A DNA stretch of 45,648 bases from Candidatus Nitrosopumilus sp. (GCA_029255365.1 JAPFQF010000001.1:1-45648); one strand, 5' to 3'; shown: positions 34,263 to 43,473, numbered from the stretch's first letter. Notes: generated by a model from the sequence alone, not told the origin. A program made the numbers and translations.

Positions 34263-34363
34263 TTGTTTTGAAGACGAATCCTTAGAGGTTTGAACCGTTT
34301 TTGGGGTATTTTTGAGATTGATGGTTTTTACAAAAGAATAACTGACAATCTAGCTTAGATCAA

Positions 34364-34597
34364 TTATTCGGGGTCTGTCACGTTTAGGGTCATGGTGCTG
34401 ACTACTCTGGATAGTTTTCTAATTGTCGCTATCACTTTTTCAAATTCATCTTGGCTCCCAGTTTGAATCTCGGCAATCGCATCATAAGCGCCAAAAGTGA
34501 CATATGCGTTGCTGATATTTTGCATTTGCTTTAACTCCTCCACAATGTATTCCTCCGCTCCTAGGTCACAGTTTAATAAAATGAATCCTTTGTGCAT
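34364..34597 (-). CDS. Stand-alone Lrp/AsnC effector (RAM) domain, second copy
   Basis: The 77-aa protein is a RAM domain without helix-turn-helix: GFILLNCDLGAEEYIVEELKQM, YVTFGAYDAIAEIQT, RKLSRVVSTMTLNV. It parallels the protein at 16058-16288. Such domains oligomerise and bind small ligands such as amino acids. It lies downstream of the DEAD-box helicase gene on the same strand (48 bp). Confidence 0.9.
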   Translation of the reverse strand: MHKGFILLNCDLGAEEYIVEELKQMQNISNAYVTFGAYDAIAEIQTGSQDEFEKVIATIRKLSRVVSTMTLNVTDPE

Positions 34598-34645
34598 TGA
34601 TATCTTAAAATAATTACGCGGTTCTTGTCTTTAAGTTTTACAGTA

Positions 34646-35992
34646 TTACCATCTGCTGCGGCCGCCGTAGCTGTTGCCACCGCTTCCGCTGTCTTTGTCA
34701 CCGTATCTCTTTCTGGGACCTCTACTGTCTCTTGGATTTCCACCGCTACTTGATCCTCCATACCCTCCGGAGCGACCTCCTCTGGAATAATTTGATCTTG
34801 ACTGGCCTCCGTATCTTCTTGACGGGGTTTGTCTTTTGAGTGGGTCTGGGATTGAAATCTGAATCCCCATCTCTTGGTTTAAATCTGTAATTGGAACTTT
34901 GATTTGACGTTTAATGAGATTCCAGTCGCCTACTGATGAATAAGAGACAAATGTTACTGCTTTACCTTTTGCACCTGCTCTTGCGGTTCTTCCAATTCTG
35001 TGGAAATACACCATCTCTACATTTGGAACGTCGTAGTTGATTACTAATTCAACTCTCGGAACGTCTATTCCTCTGGATGCGATGTCTGTTGCAACTAGGA
35101 TGTCTGCCTTGCCGTTTCTGAACTTGGCCATTGACTGTTCTCTTCTGTGCTGTGACATGTCGCCTTCGATTGCAACTGCGTCGTATTTCTCCTGATGGAG
35201 GAATTTTTGAACGTCTCTGGTTCTATATTTTGTTGAACAGAATACTATGCATTGACCTTTTACTGGTTTGATAAAATCTAATAAATATTTGAATTTGTCC
35301 CTGTCTTTGATCACCAGGAATGACTGATCAATCCCCTCCCCACTAAGATCGTCTGCATCCAATAGGAATTGTTTTGGATTCTTTAGGTAGTCTTCGGAAA
35401 GTCTTAGGATCTGGGTAGGCATTGTTGCTGAAAACAATGACATTACTCTGTCCTCTGGTGCTAAATCTAAAATAAACTGTATATCGTCAATGAATCCCAT
35501 GTCAAGCATTGTGTCTGCTTCATCCAGAACAATGTGGCTGATGTCTCTTAATTCTATTGAGCCTCTTTTGAGATGATCAATTAATCTGCCCGGTGTTGCT
35601 ACGAGGATTTCAACTCCTCTGTGGAGCGCATCGAGCTGGATTCCCATTCCTTGTCCGCCATAAATTGTTGCCACTCTGATTCCTGTGTATTTTCCGAATT
35701 TTTTAATTTCATCTGCAATTTGCATGGCCAGTTCCCTTGTTGGTGCCATGACCAGTCCCTGAATTCCCTGTTTTGGCTTGATTTGCTGTAGCATTGATAA
35801 TGCAAATGCTGCAGTCTTACCAGAACCGGTGTGTGCCTGTCCTACAACATCCCTTCCTGATAGTAATACTGGTATGGCTGCTTCTTGAATTGGAAATGCC
35901 TCTTCAAAACCTTGGTCTGTAATTCCTTTCAGCACGTCGTCGCTTAACCCTAAATCTTTAAATTTTGTCATTTTCTTTTTTCTCTTTGGCAA
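34646..35992 (-). CDS. DEAD-box RNA helicase with RGG-rich tail
   Basis: The 448-aa frame contains all DEAD-box motifs: AHTGSGKTAAFA (I), PTRELAMQ (Ia), VLDEADTMLDMGF (II), SATMP (III), FCSTKYRTRDV (IV), DIASRGIDVP (V) and HRIGRTARAG (VI). Residues about 400-448 are low-complexity, rich in Arg-Gly/Ser-Gly (YSRGGRSGGYGGSSSGG), an RNA-binding tail. It remodels RNA, perhaps in cold adaptation or ribosome assembly. The likely start is MTKFKDLGL (about 35971) rather than the earlier basic MPKRKKK. Confidence 0.94.
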   Translation of the reverse strand: MPKRKKKMTKFKDLGLSDDVLKGITDQGFEEAFPIQEAAIPVLLSGRDVVGQAHTGSGKTAAFALSMLQQIKPKQGIQGLVMAPTRELAMQIADEIKKFGKYTGIRVATIYGGQGMGIQLDALHRGVEILVATPGRLIDHLKRGSIELRDISHIVLDEADTMLDMGFIDDIQFILDLAPEDRVMSLFSATMPTQILRLSEDYLKNPKQFLLDADDLSGEGIDQSFLVIKDRDKFKYLLDFIKPVKGQCIVFCSTKYRTRDVQKFLHQEKYDAVAIEGDMSQHRREQSMAKFRNGKADILVATDIASRGIDVPRVELVINYDVPNVEMVYFHRIGRTARAGAKGKAVTFVSYSSVGDWNLIKRQIKVPITDLNQEMGIQISIPDPLKRQTPSRRYGGQSRSNYSRGGRSGGYGGSSSGGNPRDSRGPRKRYGDKDSGSGGNSYGGRSRW

Positions 35993-36070
35993 TGACGAAA
36001 AAGCTCATTGCCCACTCGTCATTATTCTGATGCTTGATGCCGATTGTGCCCTAATAAACTCTGTTATTCT

Positions 36071-36901
36071 TTACGAGTCCAGTTGGGCGTCGATTATTTT
36101 TTTGAAACTCTCAAACGGCTGAGCTCCCTTTAGTTCGACAAATCCAATCTGATCATTTCCTACAAAGAATCCCGGCGTACCTGAAACTCCGTAATCCCTT
36201 CCGTCATCAAGATCCTTTTTGATTTCTGAAATATGTTTTCCACTGGCAAGGCACGAATCAAATATTTTTTGATCTAATTGCATGCTTGAGGCATACTGGC
36301 TGAACATGGATAGCGCATCGACAGTCTCAAGTTTGTTCCAATCGTTTTGCTTTTCAAACAGCATGTCGTGCATTTCTCTAAACCTGCTTTGATCATTTGC
36401 ACACTCGGCTGCAATTGATGCGGACAGTGCGTTGGGGTGAATGCTTTGAATGGGGAAGTCTCTGAAGACTAATTTTACTTTTCCCGGTTCGATATATTCT
36501 TCAAGAATCAGCGGCAACGTCTGGGTGTGGAATCTTGCACAGAATGGACACTGAAAATCTGAAAACTCCACTATGGTGATTGGGGCGTCCGGATTTCCTA
36601 TGATTGGATCATTGTCTGCTGAGATCCTCACCTGCTCCACTGCTTGTTTTGTGGGTAGCTGGTTTTGTAACAGTCTTAGCTCAAGTTTTGAAATTGCTTT
36701 GTCAAGATCTTCCGCTGAAACCTGATTTGAATTCAGATTTGATGTGTATGATCCCGCAAAGAATGACGTGACTCCGACTAGGATGATTGCCCCTATTAGC
36801 AATCCGTTGAATGTGGATTTTTTTACGAAAATTTTCCCGTTGTCATTTTTATCAATTTCTGAACCGTCTGAGATCATTCCAATTGGTTCCAAATTCTGCA
36901 T
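36071..36901 (-). CDS. Membrane-anchored DsbA-like thiol-disulfide protein
   Basis: The 276-aa protein has one N-terminal transmembrane helix (FNGLLIGAIILVGVTSFFAGSY) then an external thioredoxin-fold domain of the DsbA/DSBA-like type: PITIVEFSDFQCPFCARFH with the CPFC redox motif, and the cis-Pro region YGVSGTPGFFVG. It probably forms or reshuffles disulfides in exported proteins. The tRNA-Thr gene lies upstream on the same strand. Confidence 0.92.
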   Translation of the reverse strand: MQNLEPIGMISDGSEIDKNDNGKIFVKKSTFNGLLIGAIILVGVTSFFAGSYTSNLNSNQVSAEDLDKAISKLELRLLQNQLPTKQAVEQVRISADNDPIIGNPDAPITIVEFSDFQCPFCARFHTQTLPLILEEYIEPGKVKLVFRDFPIQSIHPNALSASIAAECANDQSRFREMHDMLFEKQNDWNKLETVDALSMFSQYASSMQLDQKIFDSCLASGKHISEIKKDLDDGRDYGVSGTPGFFVGNDQIGFVELKGAQPFESFKKIIDAQLDS

Positions 36902-36953
36902 ACTTATTAGTATTGCCGGATTTCGGATTGAGGATGTTTTTGGAGGTAAAGGG

Positions 36954-37027
36954 AGCCAATGACGGGATCTGAACCCATGACCTATTGATTACAAATCAAT
37001 TGCTCTACCAGGCTGAGCTACATTGGC
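36954..37027 (-). tRNA. tRNA-Thr (TGT)
   Basis: A complete 74-nt minus-strand cloverleaf: acceptor GCCAATG pairs with CATTGGC, D-arm GCTCAGCCTGGTAGAGC, anticodon stem ATTGA/TCAAT with loop TTTGTAA giving TGT, and T-arm GGGTTCAGATCCC. Discriminator is T; no encoded CCA and no intron. Confidence 0.96.
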
Positions 37028-37128
37028 ACAAAATCAAATGAAATTTTTCAAGGTTTAAAGTGTTACCTGAGGTTAGTTTGAAAATAAAGTTATTCCGAAA
37101 TTCATAAAAACACACTCAGTTTATAATA

Positions 37129-37380
37129 ATGCCCTATTTTGATCCCATTATGAGATACATCGAACCTACTAGGGTCAAGGTTTTGATGATGATGTTTTTT
37201 GTTACTGGCATACTTGGTATTATTATTGGATTATCTCCAATTTCTCCACCTTCTATGACTATGATGATCACTTTCATGGGTGTGATTAACATTGGATTGG
37301 GTGCATTTTTCACATTTATCTATCTAACACAAATCAAAAGTGACCCTGATAAAAGAAAGAAGAAAAGAAAAACCGACTGA
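37129..37380 (+). CDS. Small two-helix membrane protein
   Basis: The 83-aa protein has two hydrophobic helices (VKVLMMMFFVTGILGIIIGL; MTFMGVINIGLGAFFTFIYL) and a strongly basic C-terminus (KRKKKRKTD) that should face the cytoplasm. No family is recognised. It lies upstream of the arginine decarboxylase gene on the same strand. Confidence 0.6.
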   Translation: MPYFDPIMRYIEPTRVKVLMMMFFVTGILGIIIGLSPISPPSMTMMITFMGVINIGLGAFFTFIYLTQIKSDPDKRKKKRKTD

Positions 37381-37451
37381 GCATTGTCTGCAGATTTAGA
37401 ATTTTTTCAAATTCTTGCTCTCAATTAAGATATAAATAATAACACTCTTTG

Positions 37452-38015
37452 ATGAATTCAGAAATGCTAAGCCTTGTCGCAAAGAATTTGTTTCTTACAA
37501 AGGGAAAGGGCGTTCACGAGGACAGGCTGACTAGTTTCGAATATGCTCTTAGGGATGCCGGTATTGCGGGGACCAACCTTGTTTTGATTTCAAGTATTTT
37601 CCCTCCCCATGCAAAATTAATTTCTAGAAAAGAAGGTTTGAAAAAAATTTTGCCCGGACAGATTTTGTTCACAATCTATTCAAAAAACCAGACAAATGAG
37701 CCTCAGAGAGTGTGTGCTGCATCAGTCGGTCTTGCCCAGCCAAAGGACAAATCCAGATACGGGTATCTTTCTGAATACGAGTCTTACGGACAAAACGAAA
37801 CTCAGGCCGGTGATTACGCTGAGGACATTGCGGCCCAAATGCTTGCATCCTCTTTGGGAATTCCTTTTGATGCTGACAAAGCATGGAATGAAAAGAGACA
37901 GCAGTGGTTGATTTCTGGAGAAATTTACAAAACTCACAATATTACTCAGGCTATCAAGGGTGACAAGGACGGGAAATGGACGACTGTTTTTGCTGCCGCT
38001 GTTCTTTTACTGTGA
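37452..38015 (+). CDS. pdaD: Pyruvoyl-dependent arginine decarboxylase
   Basis: This protein of about 187 aa matches PvlArgDC: an N-terminal FLTKGKGVHEDRLTSFEYALRDAGI, the self-cleavage site VLISSIFPPHA (Ser-Ser gives the pyruvoyl group), and YGYLSEYESYGQ with the alpha-chain core. It decarboxylates arginine to agmatine for polyamine or agmatidine synthesis. A TTG at 37449 precedes ATG 37452 in the same frame; the ATG is preferred. Confidence 0.95.
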   Translation: MNSEMLSLVAKNLFLTKGKGVHEDRLTSFEYALRDAGIAGTNLVLISSIFPPHAKLISRKEGLKKILPGQILFTIYSKNQTNEPQRVCAASVGLAQPKDKSRYGYLSEYESYGQNETQAGDYAEDIAAQMLASSLGIPFDADKAWNEKRQQWLISGEIYKTHNITQAIKGDKDGKWTTVFAAAVLLL

Positions 38016-39164
38016 TTGTTTCTTGTATCCTTTGAGATAAAACATTGCAGCTGCAATTGCAATTATTGCAATTATAATTACTATTGGGATTGAGTCGTCA
38101 AACTCTTGTTTTTCACTTTGGATGTTTTTCCCGCCAAGTGAAAATTCCAACTCTTTGTTGGTCACCGATGTTTTTTCTCCAAAAATGTACTTTCCTTGAA
38201 TTGTCTGGCCTTCTTCAGGATCAAAAATCCATCCCTGTTTTGTAATGTCCGTTGGAATTTTTTCACCGTCTATTATCTGCGTCGGAGATATGTTTCCTTT
38301 GACATCTGAAACATTGGTGTCTTTTGCAGACAATACAACCACCTGTATTATTGAGTTTAGTGGGTAGAACCCGGTTGAGAAATAATCTGATCTGTGCAAC
38401 TCACCTGTTTTCAAAAATTCCAGCGGCTTGATTTTATCTATATTTGATGCTATTCCTGAATAGTCAGTTGACAGTCTTAGTTGAAGCAATGACTTGTTCT
38501 CTGATGGTATTATGGAGAACGTCATTTTTGCATTCTCGTCTGTTGAAAGGTTTCTTGCGGCATCGTAGAATCCCCCAGAATCTCTGATGGTTTTTGGAAT
38601 TAGAATAGCTGATATTTTTTCATACATGGAATCCGTGTCTTCCATAGGCATTATGTATACTGCGGAAATAGTTCCTTTACCTGAAATCACTCCTGATGTT
38701 TCCAAGGCCAAATTCATATTGTCACTGGGACGAATGAACGTGGAGTGGAGTTCTGCCTTTGTGTCAAATATCTCGTTTATTTCATCAATGAACTGCTCTG
38801 ATATTCTCAGCGTTGAATTCTGAATCGTCAGAAAATTTTTGTCTGCTGGATCTCTTTTGACATTTATTATTATACATGATTCTTCGTGAACTCCCAAGAC
38901 ACATTCGTTTTGATTTGTTATGATCACTGCTGAGATGTTTCCGTTTTCCCTAATTCGTTGCTCCAGTTCTGCCGGGATTTTGATTTCTTGAACGCTTGTA
39001 CTTTGCAACGTTATTGACGCTGTAACGTTTTGAGACATCCTCTGGTCTACGATAATCTGTGCCGTTTCTTGAAACGTGGCAAGGCGTATTTCTTGCGAAT
39101 ACGCATAGTTTGATGACATTCCAATTAGCACGATTATTGCAAGGAGGATAATCTTTTGCTGCAT
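38007..39164 (-). CDS. Exported protein with C-terminal membrane anchor
   Basis: The 385-aa protein has a signal peptide (MQQKIILLAIIVLIGMSSNYAYS) and a C-terminal transmembrane helix (IPIVIIIAIIAIAAAMFYL) with a basic tail. The external part is beta-rich (VTASITLQSTSVQEIKIPAEL; AELHSTFIRPSDN) with no recognised enzymatic motif and two Cys in CVLGVHEESCI likely paired. It looks like a group-specific surface protein. Its 3' end overlaps the convergent pdaD gene by 9 bp. Confidence 0.7.
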   Translation of the reverse strand: MQQKIILLAIIVLIGMSSNYAYSQEIRLATFQETAQIIVDQRMSQNVTASITLQSTSVQEIKIPAELEQRIRENGNISAVIITNQNECVLGVHEESCIIINVKRDPADKNFLTIQNSTLRISEQFIDEINEIFDTKAELHSTFIRPSDNMNLALETSGVISGKGTISAVYIMPMEDTDSMYEKISAILIPKTIRDSGGFYDAARNLSTDENAKMTFSIIPSENKSLLQLRLSTDYSGIASNIDKIKPLEFLKTGELHRSDYFSTGFYPLNSIIQVVVLSAKDTNVSDVKGNISPTQIIDGEKIPTDITKQGWIFDPEEGQTIQGKYIFGEKTSVTNKELEFSLGGKNIQSEKQEFDDSIPIVIIIAIIAIAAAMFYLKGYKKQSQ

Positions 39165-39298
39165 GTGTCGTACCTCAAAGAATGAAATTATTAAATTTAC
39201 TCCTGTTTCAATATTATGCGTTGTTTAACTGGCTTGTTTTTTACGAAGATGATTTATCTGGTAACTAATATCCACATAGATACAACCTTCTAGATATT

Positions 39299-39865
39299 AT
39301 GGCATTAATTTCTGTTCTTGCTGATCTTTTTCAAAACCCTATCCTTCAGCTGGTTGCTGTTTTGAGTGCTTTTGGGATCGGATTGTTCCAGGGGATAATT
39401 CTTGGGAGGGCGATACTTGTACGGTTTCCCCGGCTACAAAATCATGTAAAAACTGTATCAGTTACAATATTCGTCCTGTTTTTGGTAAACGCGCTATTGA
39501 GTGTCCCTCGGTTTGCCTCCTCTGAAAAAATCATCCTGTCTGATCTGTCTGCAAACAGTCCTGGCGAACTCGTATCTTCTATTTTTTTGATATTTGGGGT
39601 GAGTACTGGGTTTCTAACTGTGTTGGCGATTTCTGTCACCGTGATGAGTTTTGTTGTCTTGAAATTTACAAATCTTGACGGGGTGACCAAGGGGTTTGTC
39701 TTCTTTTTTAGCGCGTTAATTCTGATATTGACTACCGTAAGCAGATTCACTGATCTTACCCCCAGCACTTTTGAGGTGTTGCTGTACTTCCTATATCAGA
39801 TGGGAATTACCATTGGAATTCTAATGGGCTCCATCAGAAAAATCAAATCCAAAAATTGGACTTGA
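39299..39865 (+). CDS. Five-helix membrane protein, unknown function
   Basis: The 188-aa protein has about five transmembrane helices. The C-terminal motif LLYFLYQMGITIGILMGSIRK parallels that of the protein at 16592-17278, and both keep a preceding long Phe/Leu-rich helix, so they are probably paralogues of one small family. No function is recognised. It is divergent from the exported protein gene at 38007-39164. Confidence 0.65.
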   Translation: MALISVLADLFQNPILQLVAVLSAFGIGLFQGIILGRAILVRFPRLQNHVKTVSVTIFVLFLVNALLSVPRFASSEKIILSDLSANSPGELVSSIFLIFGVSTGFLTVLAISVTVMSFVVLKFTNLDGVTKGFVFFFSALILILTTVSRFTDLTPSTFEVLLYFLYQMGITIGILMGSIRKIKSKNWT

Positions 39866-39907
39866 AACAGGTTCAAACGTTTAAATCTGATTGTCCTTGC
39901 TAAGGAA

Positions 39908-39971
39908 TTGACATCGAATTCAAACCGTTCGGGGAACAAGCTGGCAGTCCATGCGTTGGACTGTCAGCCCC
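39908..39971 (+). ncRNA. Candidate structured RNA between convergent genes
   Basis: In a 119-bp spacer, CTGGCAGTCC (39941-39950) pairs with GGACTGTCAG (39958-39967) across a 7-nt loop, with one G-U pair; GGGG (39931-39934) can close it with CCCC (39968-39971), leaving a 6-nt bulge. A TTTAAAT box (39880-39886) lies about 25 bp before the proposed start. TCCTT-GCT-AAGGA (39894-39906) may form a small upstream stem. No U-run terminator is clear, so it may be only a strong 3'-UTR hairpin. Confidence 0.4.
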
Positions 39972-39984
39972 ATTTATCTAAAAT

Positions 39985-41847
39985 CTAGTTCAATGATGAG
40001 AGTATCTTCACTTGCTCTTTGATGTAGTCAAAACCCTCCTGCCAGAATTTTGGGCTTCTTATGTCAAAGCCGTGCTCTGATAGGAGTTTTTCCGGCTTTT
40101 TAGATCCGCCAGCTTCGAGGATGCTCATGTATGCCGGGACAAAGTCACTCCCTTCCTTTTTGTATCTATGAAACAGTGACAAAGCTAGCAAGTTGCCAAA
40201 TGAATATGCGTAACAGTAAAACGGCGTATGATAAAAGTGCGGAATGCAGCTCCACTCCACTGCAAAGTCATCTGATATGCTTACCGAGTTTCCGAATTGA
40301 ACTTTGAGATTTTGCAAATATGTCTTTGAAATTTCGTCTATTGTGGTTCCGCCCCCGATCTGCTTGTGGGCGTCAACCTCAAAGATTGTGAAGAACGATT
40401 GCCTTAGGATTGTTGCGTACAGATCATCAATTTTTTCAGACAGCATTGCCTTTTTTTCATCGTCGGAAATTTTGCTTGCCAAATTGTCGTACAGCAGCAA
40501 TTCTGAAAAAGTTGACGCTGTTTCTGCCAACGGCAGCGGGGCATCCTGAACGAGAATCGACCTGTCCTGTGCTGCTTGACTGTGAACTGCGTGACCCAGC
40601 TCATGAGCCAGAGTAAAGACATCCCTTGATTTTCCTGTAAAGTTCACCAATACAAAAGGTGTAATTTTTGGAGCAAGCGTGCTGCAAAAGGCGCCGTCTC
40701 TTTTTCCTTTTCTTATGGCAGAATCAATGTGCTTTTCATCGAACACTTTTCTTGCGTATTCTTCTAACGTACTGCTAAACCTCCCCAGCGATTCAAAAAC
40801 CAATTTCACTGATTTGTCGTAGGAATAGTTTTTTTCTTTGATGTTTGCCGCTGCTGGCGCATACAGGTCGTACCTTCGCAATTTTTTCATTTTCAGCATC
40901 TTTGCTTTTTGAACAAAGAATTTTTGGAATACCGGCGAATTTTTCTTGCAAACCGTGAGCAGGGACTCTATGCTTTCATCGTCTACATCATTTCCAATAT
41001 TCCTCATTGAGATTGGAGATTTGTATCCTCTGAGGTCGATGCCCTCGTCTTTCCAATTTTGGACAATGTTCTGATATATCTCTCCGACCACTCCCTTGTT
41101 TTTGGAATATCTGGAAAGAATTGTTTTGTATGCTGTTTCTCGAACATTTGGGTTTGTGCTTCTGATGTAGTTTGTGATCTCCTCTCTTGTCATCACCTTG
41201 GTTTTATTTCCGACCTTCATCTCGTATTCAAACGAATTAGTTATCTTGTCATAGATCTTTACAAGCGCAGATATCCCTGTCACGTCCAACGTGTTTATGA
41301 TTCGCTCTTCCGGCTCACTCAATGCATATTTTGCAAACAGTCTTTTGTGTGAAAGATACTCTGTAATCTCGCCTGCGTCTTTCATGAGTCTCTTTGCATT
41401 TTTCTCATCGACTTGTATCTTCCACCACAAATCAAAAAACAAAATTTTATTTGATATTTCAGAGCCGAGCTTTGACATCCTTGTCATTAGAGACGTCGCC
41501 TCATCTGATTGAGTGTCTGAGGAATATGACAGTGATGCATAACCCCCAACCCTGCTCATGTTTTCAGAAATCCTCTCCACCTGATGAAGGATGTCCATAA
41601 ACTCTTTGGATGACATTTTTGGATTTAATTTTGATTTAATTTTTTCAAACTTTTTTGCCTGATCTTCTATTTCCTGAATCTGCTTTTGGAATGCAGCACT
41701 TTTTGGATTCTTTACCAGTTCTGACAGATCCCATTTGCCTGACTGATATGATGACATCTGAGTCTGCTGTTCTGTGACTACTAAAAAATGAAATGGTGCT
41801 TGGATGCCTGCATAATTTCTGAAATTTGTTTCAAAAAACGGAGACAT
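39985..41847 (-). CDS. pepF: Oligoendopeptidase F family metallopeptidase (M3)
   Basis: The 620-aa frame is a PepF-like M3B peptidase: the zinc motif LAHELGHAVHSQ and downstream Glu in TASTFSELLLYD, with the C-terminal IPHFYHTPFYCYAYSFGNLLALSLF block. It cleaves short peptides in the cytoplasm. The first 30 residues up to MSSYQSGKWDL do not look conserved; the true start is likely at about 41757. The upstream region is shared with the tfb-tbp unit. Confidence 0.94.
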   Translation of the reverse strand: MSPFFETNFRNYAGIQAPFHFLVVTEQQTQMSSYQSGKWDLSELVKNPKSAAFQKQIQEIEDQAKKFEKIKSKLNPKMSSKEFMDILHQVERISENMSRVGGYASLSYSSDTQSDEATSLMTRMSKLGSEISNKILFFDLWWKIQVDEKNAKRLMKDAGEITEYLSHKRLFAKYALSEPEERIINTLDVTGISALVKIYDKITNSFEYEMKVGNKTKVMTREEITNYIRSTNPNVRETAYKTILSRYSKNKGVVGEIYQNIVQNWKDEGIDLRGYKSPISMRNIGNDVDDESIESLLTVCKKNSPVFQKFFVQKAKMLKMKKLRRYDLYAPAAANIKEKNYSYDKSVKLVFESLGRFSSTLEEYARKVFDEKHIDSAIRKGKRDGAFCSTLAPKITPFVLVNFTGKSRDVFTLAHELGHAVHSQAAQDRSILVQDAPLPLAETASTFSELLLYDNLASKISDDEKKAMLSEKIDDLYATILRQSFFTIFEVDAHKQIGGGTTIDEISKTYLQNLKVQFGNSVSISDDFAVEWSCIPHFYHTPFYCYAYSFGNLLALSLFHRYKKEGSDFVPAYMSILEAGGSKKPEKLLSEHGFDIRSPKFWQEGFDYIKEQVKILSSLN

Positions 41848-41975
41848 TCACCAAAAATTTCCTTTTTATGGTCTTTTTGAGAACTTATTCCTGCTCGATC
41901 TAGGCTCAATTTCTGCTAAAAATTATCAAATAAATCGGTTATTATAGGAAATCAACAACACAATATTGAATTCCT

Positions 41976-42908
41976 TTGGTTTTAGAAATTATTAAAGCAG
42001 ACTCGACATGTGGTCGTTGTGGAAAGAACTCCATGCTGGCAGACAATGTCACTGGGGAGAGATTCTGTGGAAAATGCGGTTTTGTTATTACTGAGACTTT
42101 GCAGGATTCTGGTCCTGAATGGAGATCGTTTTCAAAAGAAGGCGGCGCAGATCCGACCCGTACTGGTGCCCCAACATCGTTAGCAATGCATGACAGAGGG
42201 CTTGCAACAATCATCAGTCCGATGAACAAGGATTCTTCCGGAAAACCTCTTACCTCGACAATGAAGAGTACCATCGAAAGACTGAGAACATGGGACAGCA
42301 GAAGTAAGGTTAATGCTTCATCTGACAAAAACCTCAGACAAGCGCTAAGCGAACTATCTACGTTAAAAGACAAACTTTCGTTATCCGATACTGTCATTGA
42401 AAAAGCATCATACATTTACAGAAAAGCCTTGGAGAAAGGTCTCGTCAAAGGCCGTTCTATTTCCGCGTTAATTGCAGCATCTCTTTATGCTGCATGCAGG
42501 GATACTGAAACTCCTAGAACACTGAAAGACGTTGCTGATGCAGGCAACATTAAGAAAAAAGATATTTCAAGATGCTATAGAATTTTACATCAGGAACTGG
42601 AACTAAAAATGCCCGTTGTGGACCCGGTACAATGTGTTGCAAGAATTGCAAGCTCGATTGGAATTACGGAAAAAACAAAACGATTTGCAGTCAAAGTGCT
42701 TAGAGATGCACAGGCACATGAGGAATCTGCCGGAAAGGATCCGATGGGATTGGCAGCAGCTGCATTGTACTTGTCTTGCGTGAAAAACGGCGAGGACAAA
42801 ACTCAGCGAGATATTGCAGAGGCGGCAAATGTTACAGAAGTGACAATTAGAAATAGATACAAAGGCTTGCGATTAGACCAAAACATGGATGTGTTGGGAG
42901 GCAAATGA
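41976..42908 (+). CDS. tfb: Transcription initiation factor TFB
   Basis: The 310-aa protein has an N-terminal Zn ribbon (CGRCGKN ... FCGKCGF, residues about 12-36), the B-reader-like WRSFSKEGGADPTRTGAP, and two cyclin repeats with SISALIAASLYAACR and MGLAAAALYLSCV, ending in the HTH-like NVTEVTIRNRYKGL. It recruits RNA polymerase to TBP-bound promoters. The start is TTG 41976: an in-frame TGA at 41967-41969 excludes earlier starts. tbp follows 4 bp later. Confidence 0.97.
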   Translation: MVLEIIKADSTCGRCGKNSMLADNVTGERFCGKCGFVITETLQDSGPEWRSFSKEGGADPTRTGAPTSLAMHDRGLATIISPMNKDSSGKPLTSTMKSTIERLRTWDSRSKVNASSDKNLRQALSELSTLKDKLSLSDTVIEKASYIYRKALEKGLVKGRSISALIAASLYAACRDTETPRTLKDVADAGNIKKKDISRCYRILHQELELKMPVVDPVQCVARIASSIGITEKTKRFAVKVLRDAQAHEESAGKDPMGLAAAALYLSCVKNGEDKTQRDIAEAANVTEVTIRNRYKGLRLDQNMDVLGGK

Positions 42909-42912
42909 AAAC

Positions 42913-43473
42913 ATGACTCAAACTAAACCTATCATTGCAATTGTAAACGTAGTGGCCTCTGCAACGATTGAACAAAAATTAGACCTTGTAGATATTACTA
43001 AAAAATTCCCTGCAGTTGAGTACCACCCTGAACAATTCCCTGGCGCCGTTTTCAGACTGAAAAGTCCAAAGACTGCAACACTGCTTTTTGGCTCGGGAAA
43101 GATGGTGTGCACAGGCGCAAAATCTCAGGAATTGGCAGAGACTGCAGTTTTTGAAGTGGTGAAAATTTTAAGAAAAGGCAAAATCAAAATCAAGAATGAC
43201 CCTATAGTTTCAATTCAAAACATTGTATCTTCGATTAATCTTGGAGGCAAAGTGAACTTGGAGCAGGCAGCCAGAACACTTCCTAGAAGCATGTACGAAC
43301 CAGAGCAATTCCCTGGACTAATTCACAGAATGCTTGATCCTAAAACAGTAATTCTAATTTTTGCATCAGGCAAACTAGTCTGCGTTGGTGCAAAACTTGA
43401 AAAAGATGTACATCGCTCAGTCAACCAGATTCATGCTTTGCTTGAAGAAAAAGACTTGATGGTTTACGATTAA
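42913..43473 (+). CDS. tbp: TATA-box-binding protein TBP
   Basis: The 186-aa protein from ATG 42913 (MTQTKPIIAIVNVVASATIEQK) has the two TBP saddle repeats: PEQFPGAVFRLKSPKTATLLFGSGKMVCTGAKS and PEQFPGLIHRMLDPKTVILIFASGKLVCVGAK. It binds TATA boxes to start transcription with TFB. An upstream in-frame ATG at 42889 lies inside tfb and adds atypical residues, so 42913 is preferred. Immediate adjacency to tfb suggests balanced co-expression. Confidence 0.96.
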   Translation: MTQTKPIIAIVNVVASATIEQKLDLVDITKKFPAVEYHPEQFPGAVFRLKSPKTATLLFGSGKMVCTGAKSQELAETAVFEVVKILRKGKIKIKNDPIVSIQNIVSSINLGGKVNLEQAARTLPRSMYEPEQFPGLIHRMLDPKTVILIFASGKLVCVGAKLEKDVHRSVNQIHALLEEKDLMVYD

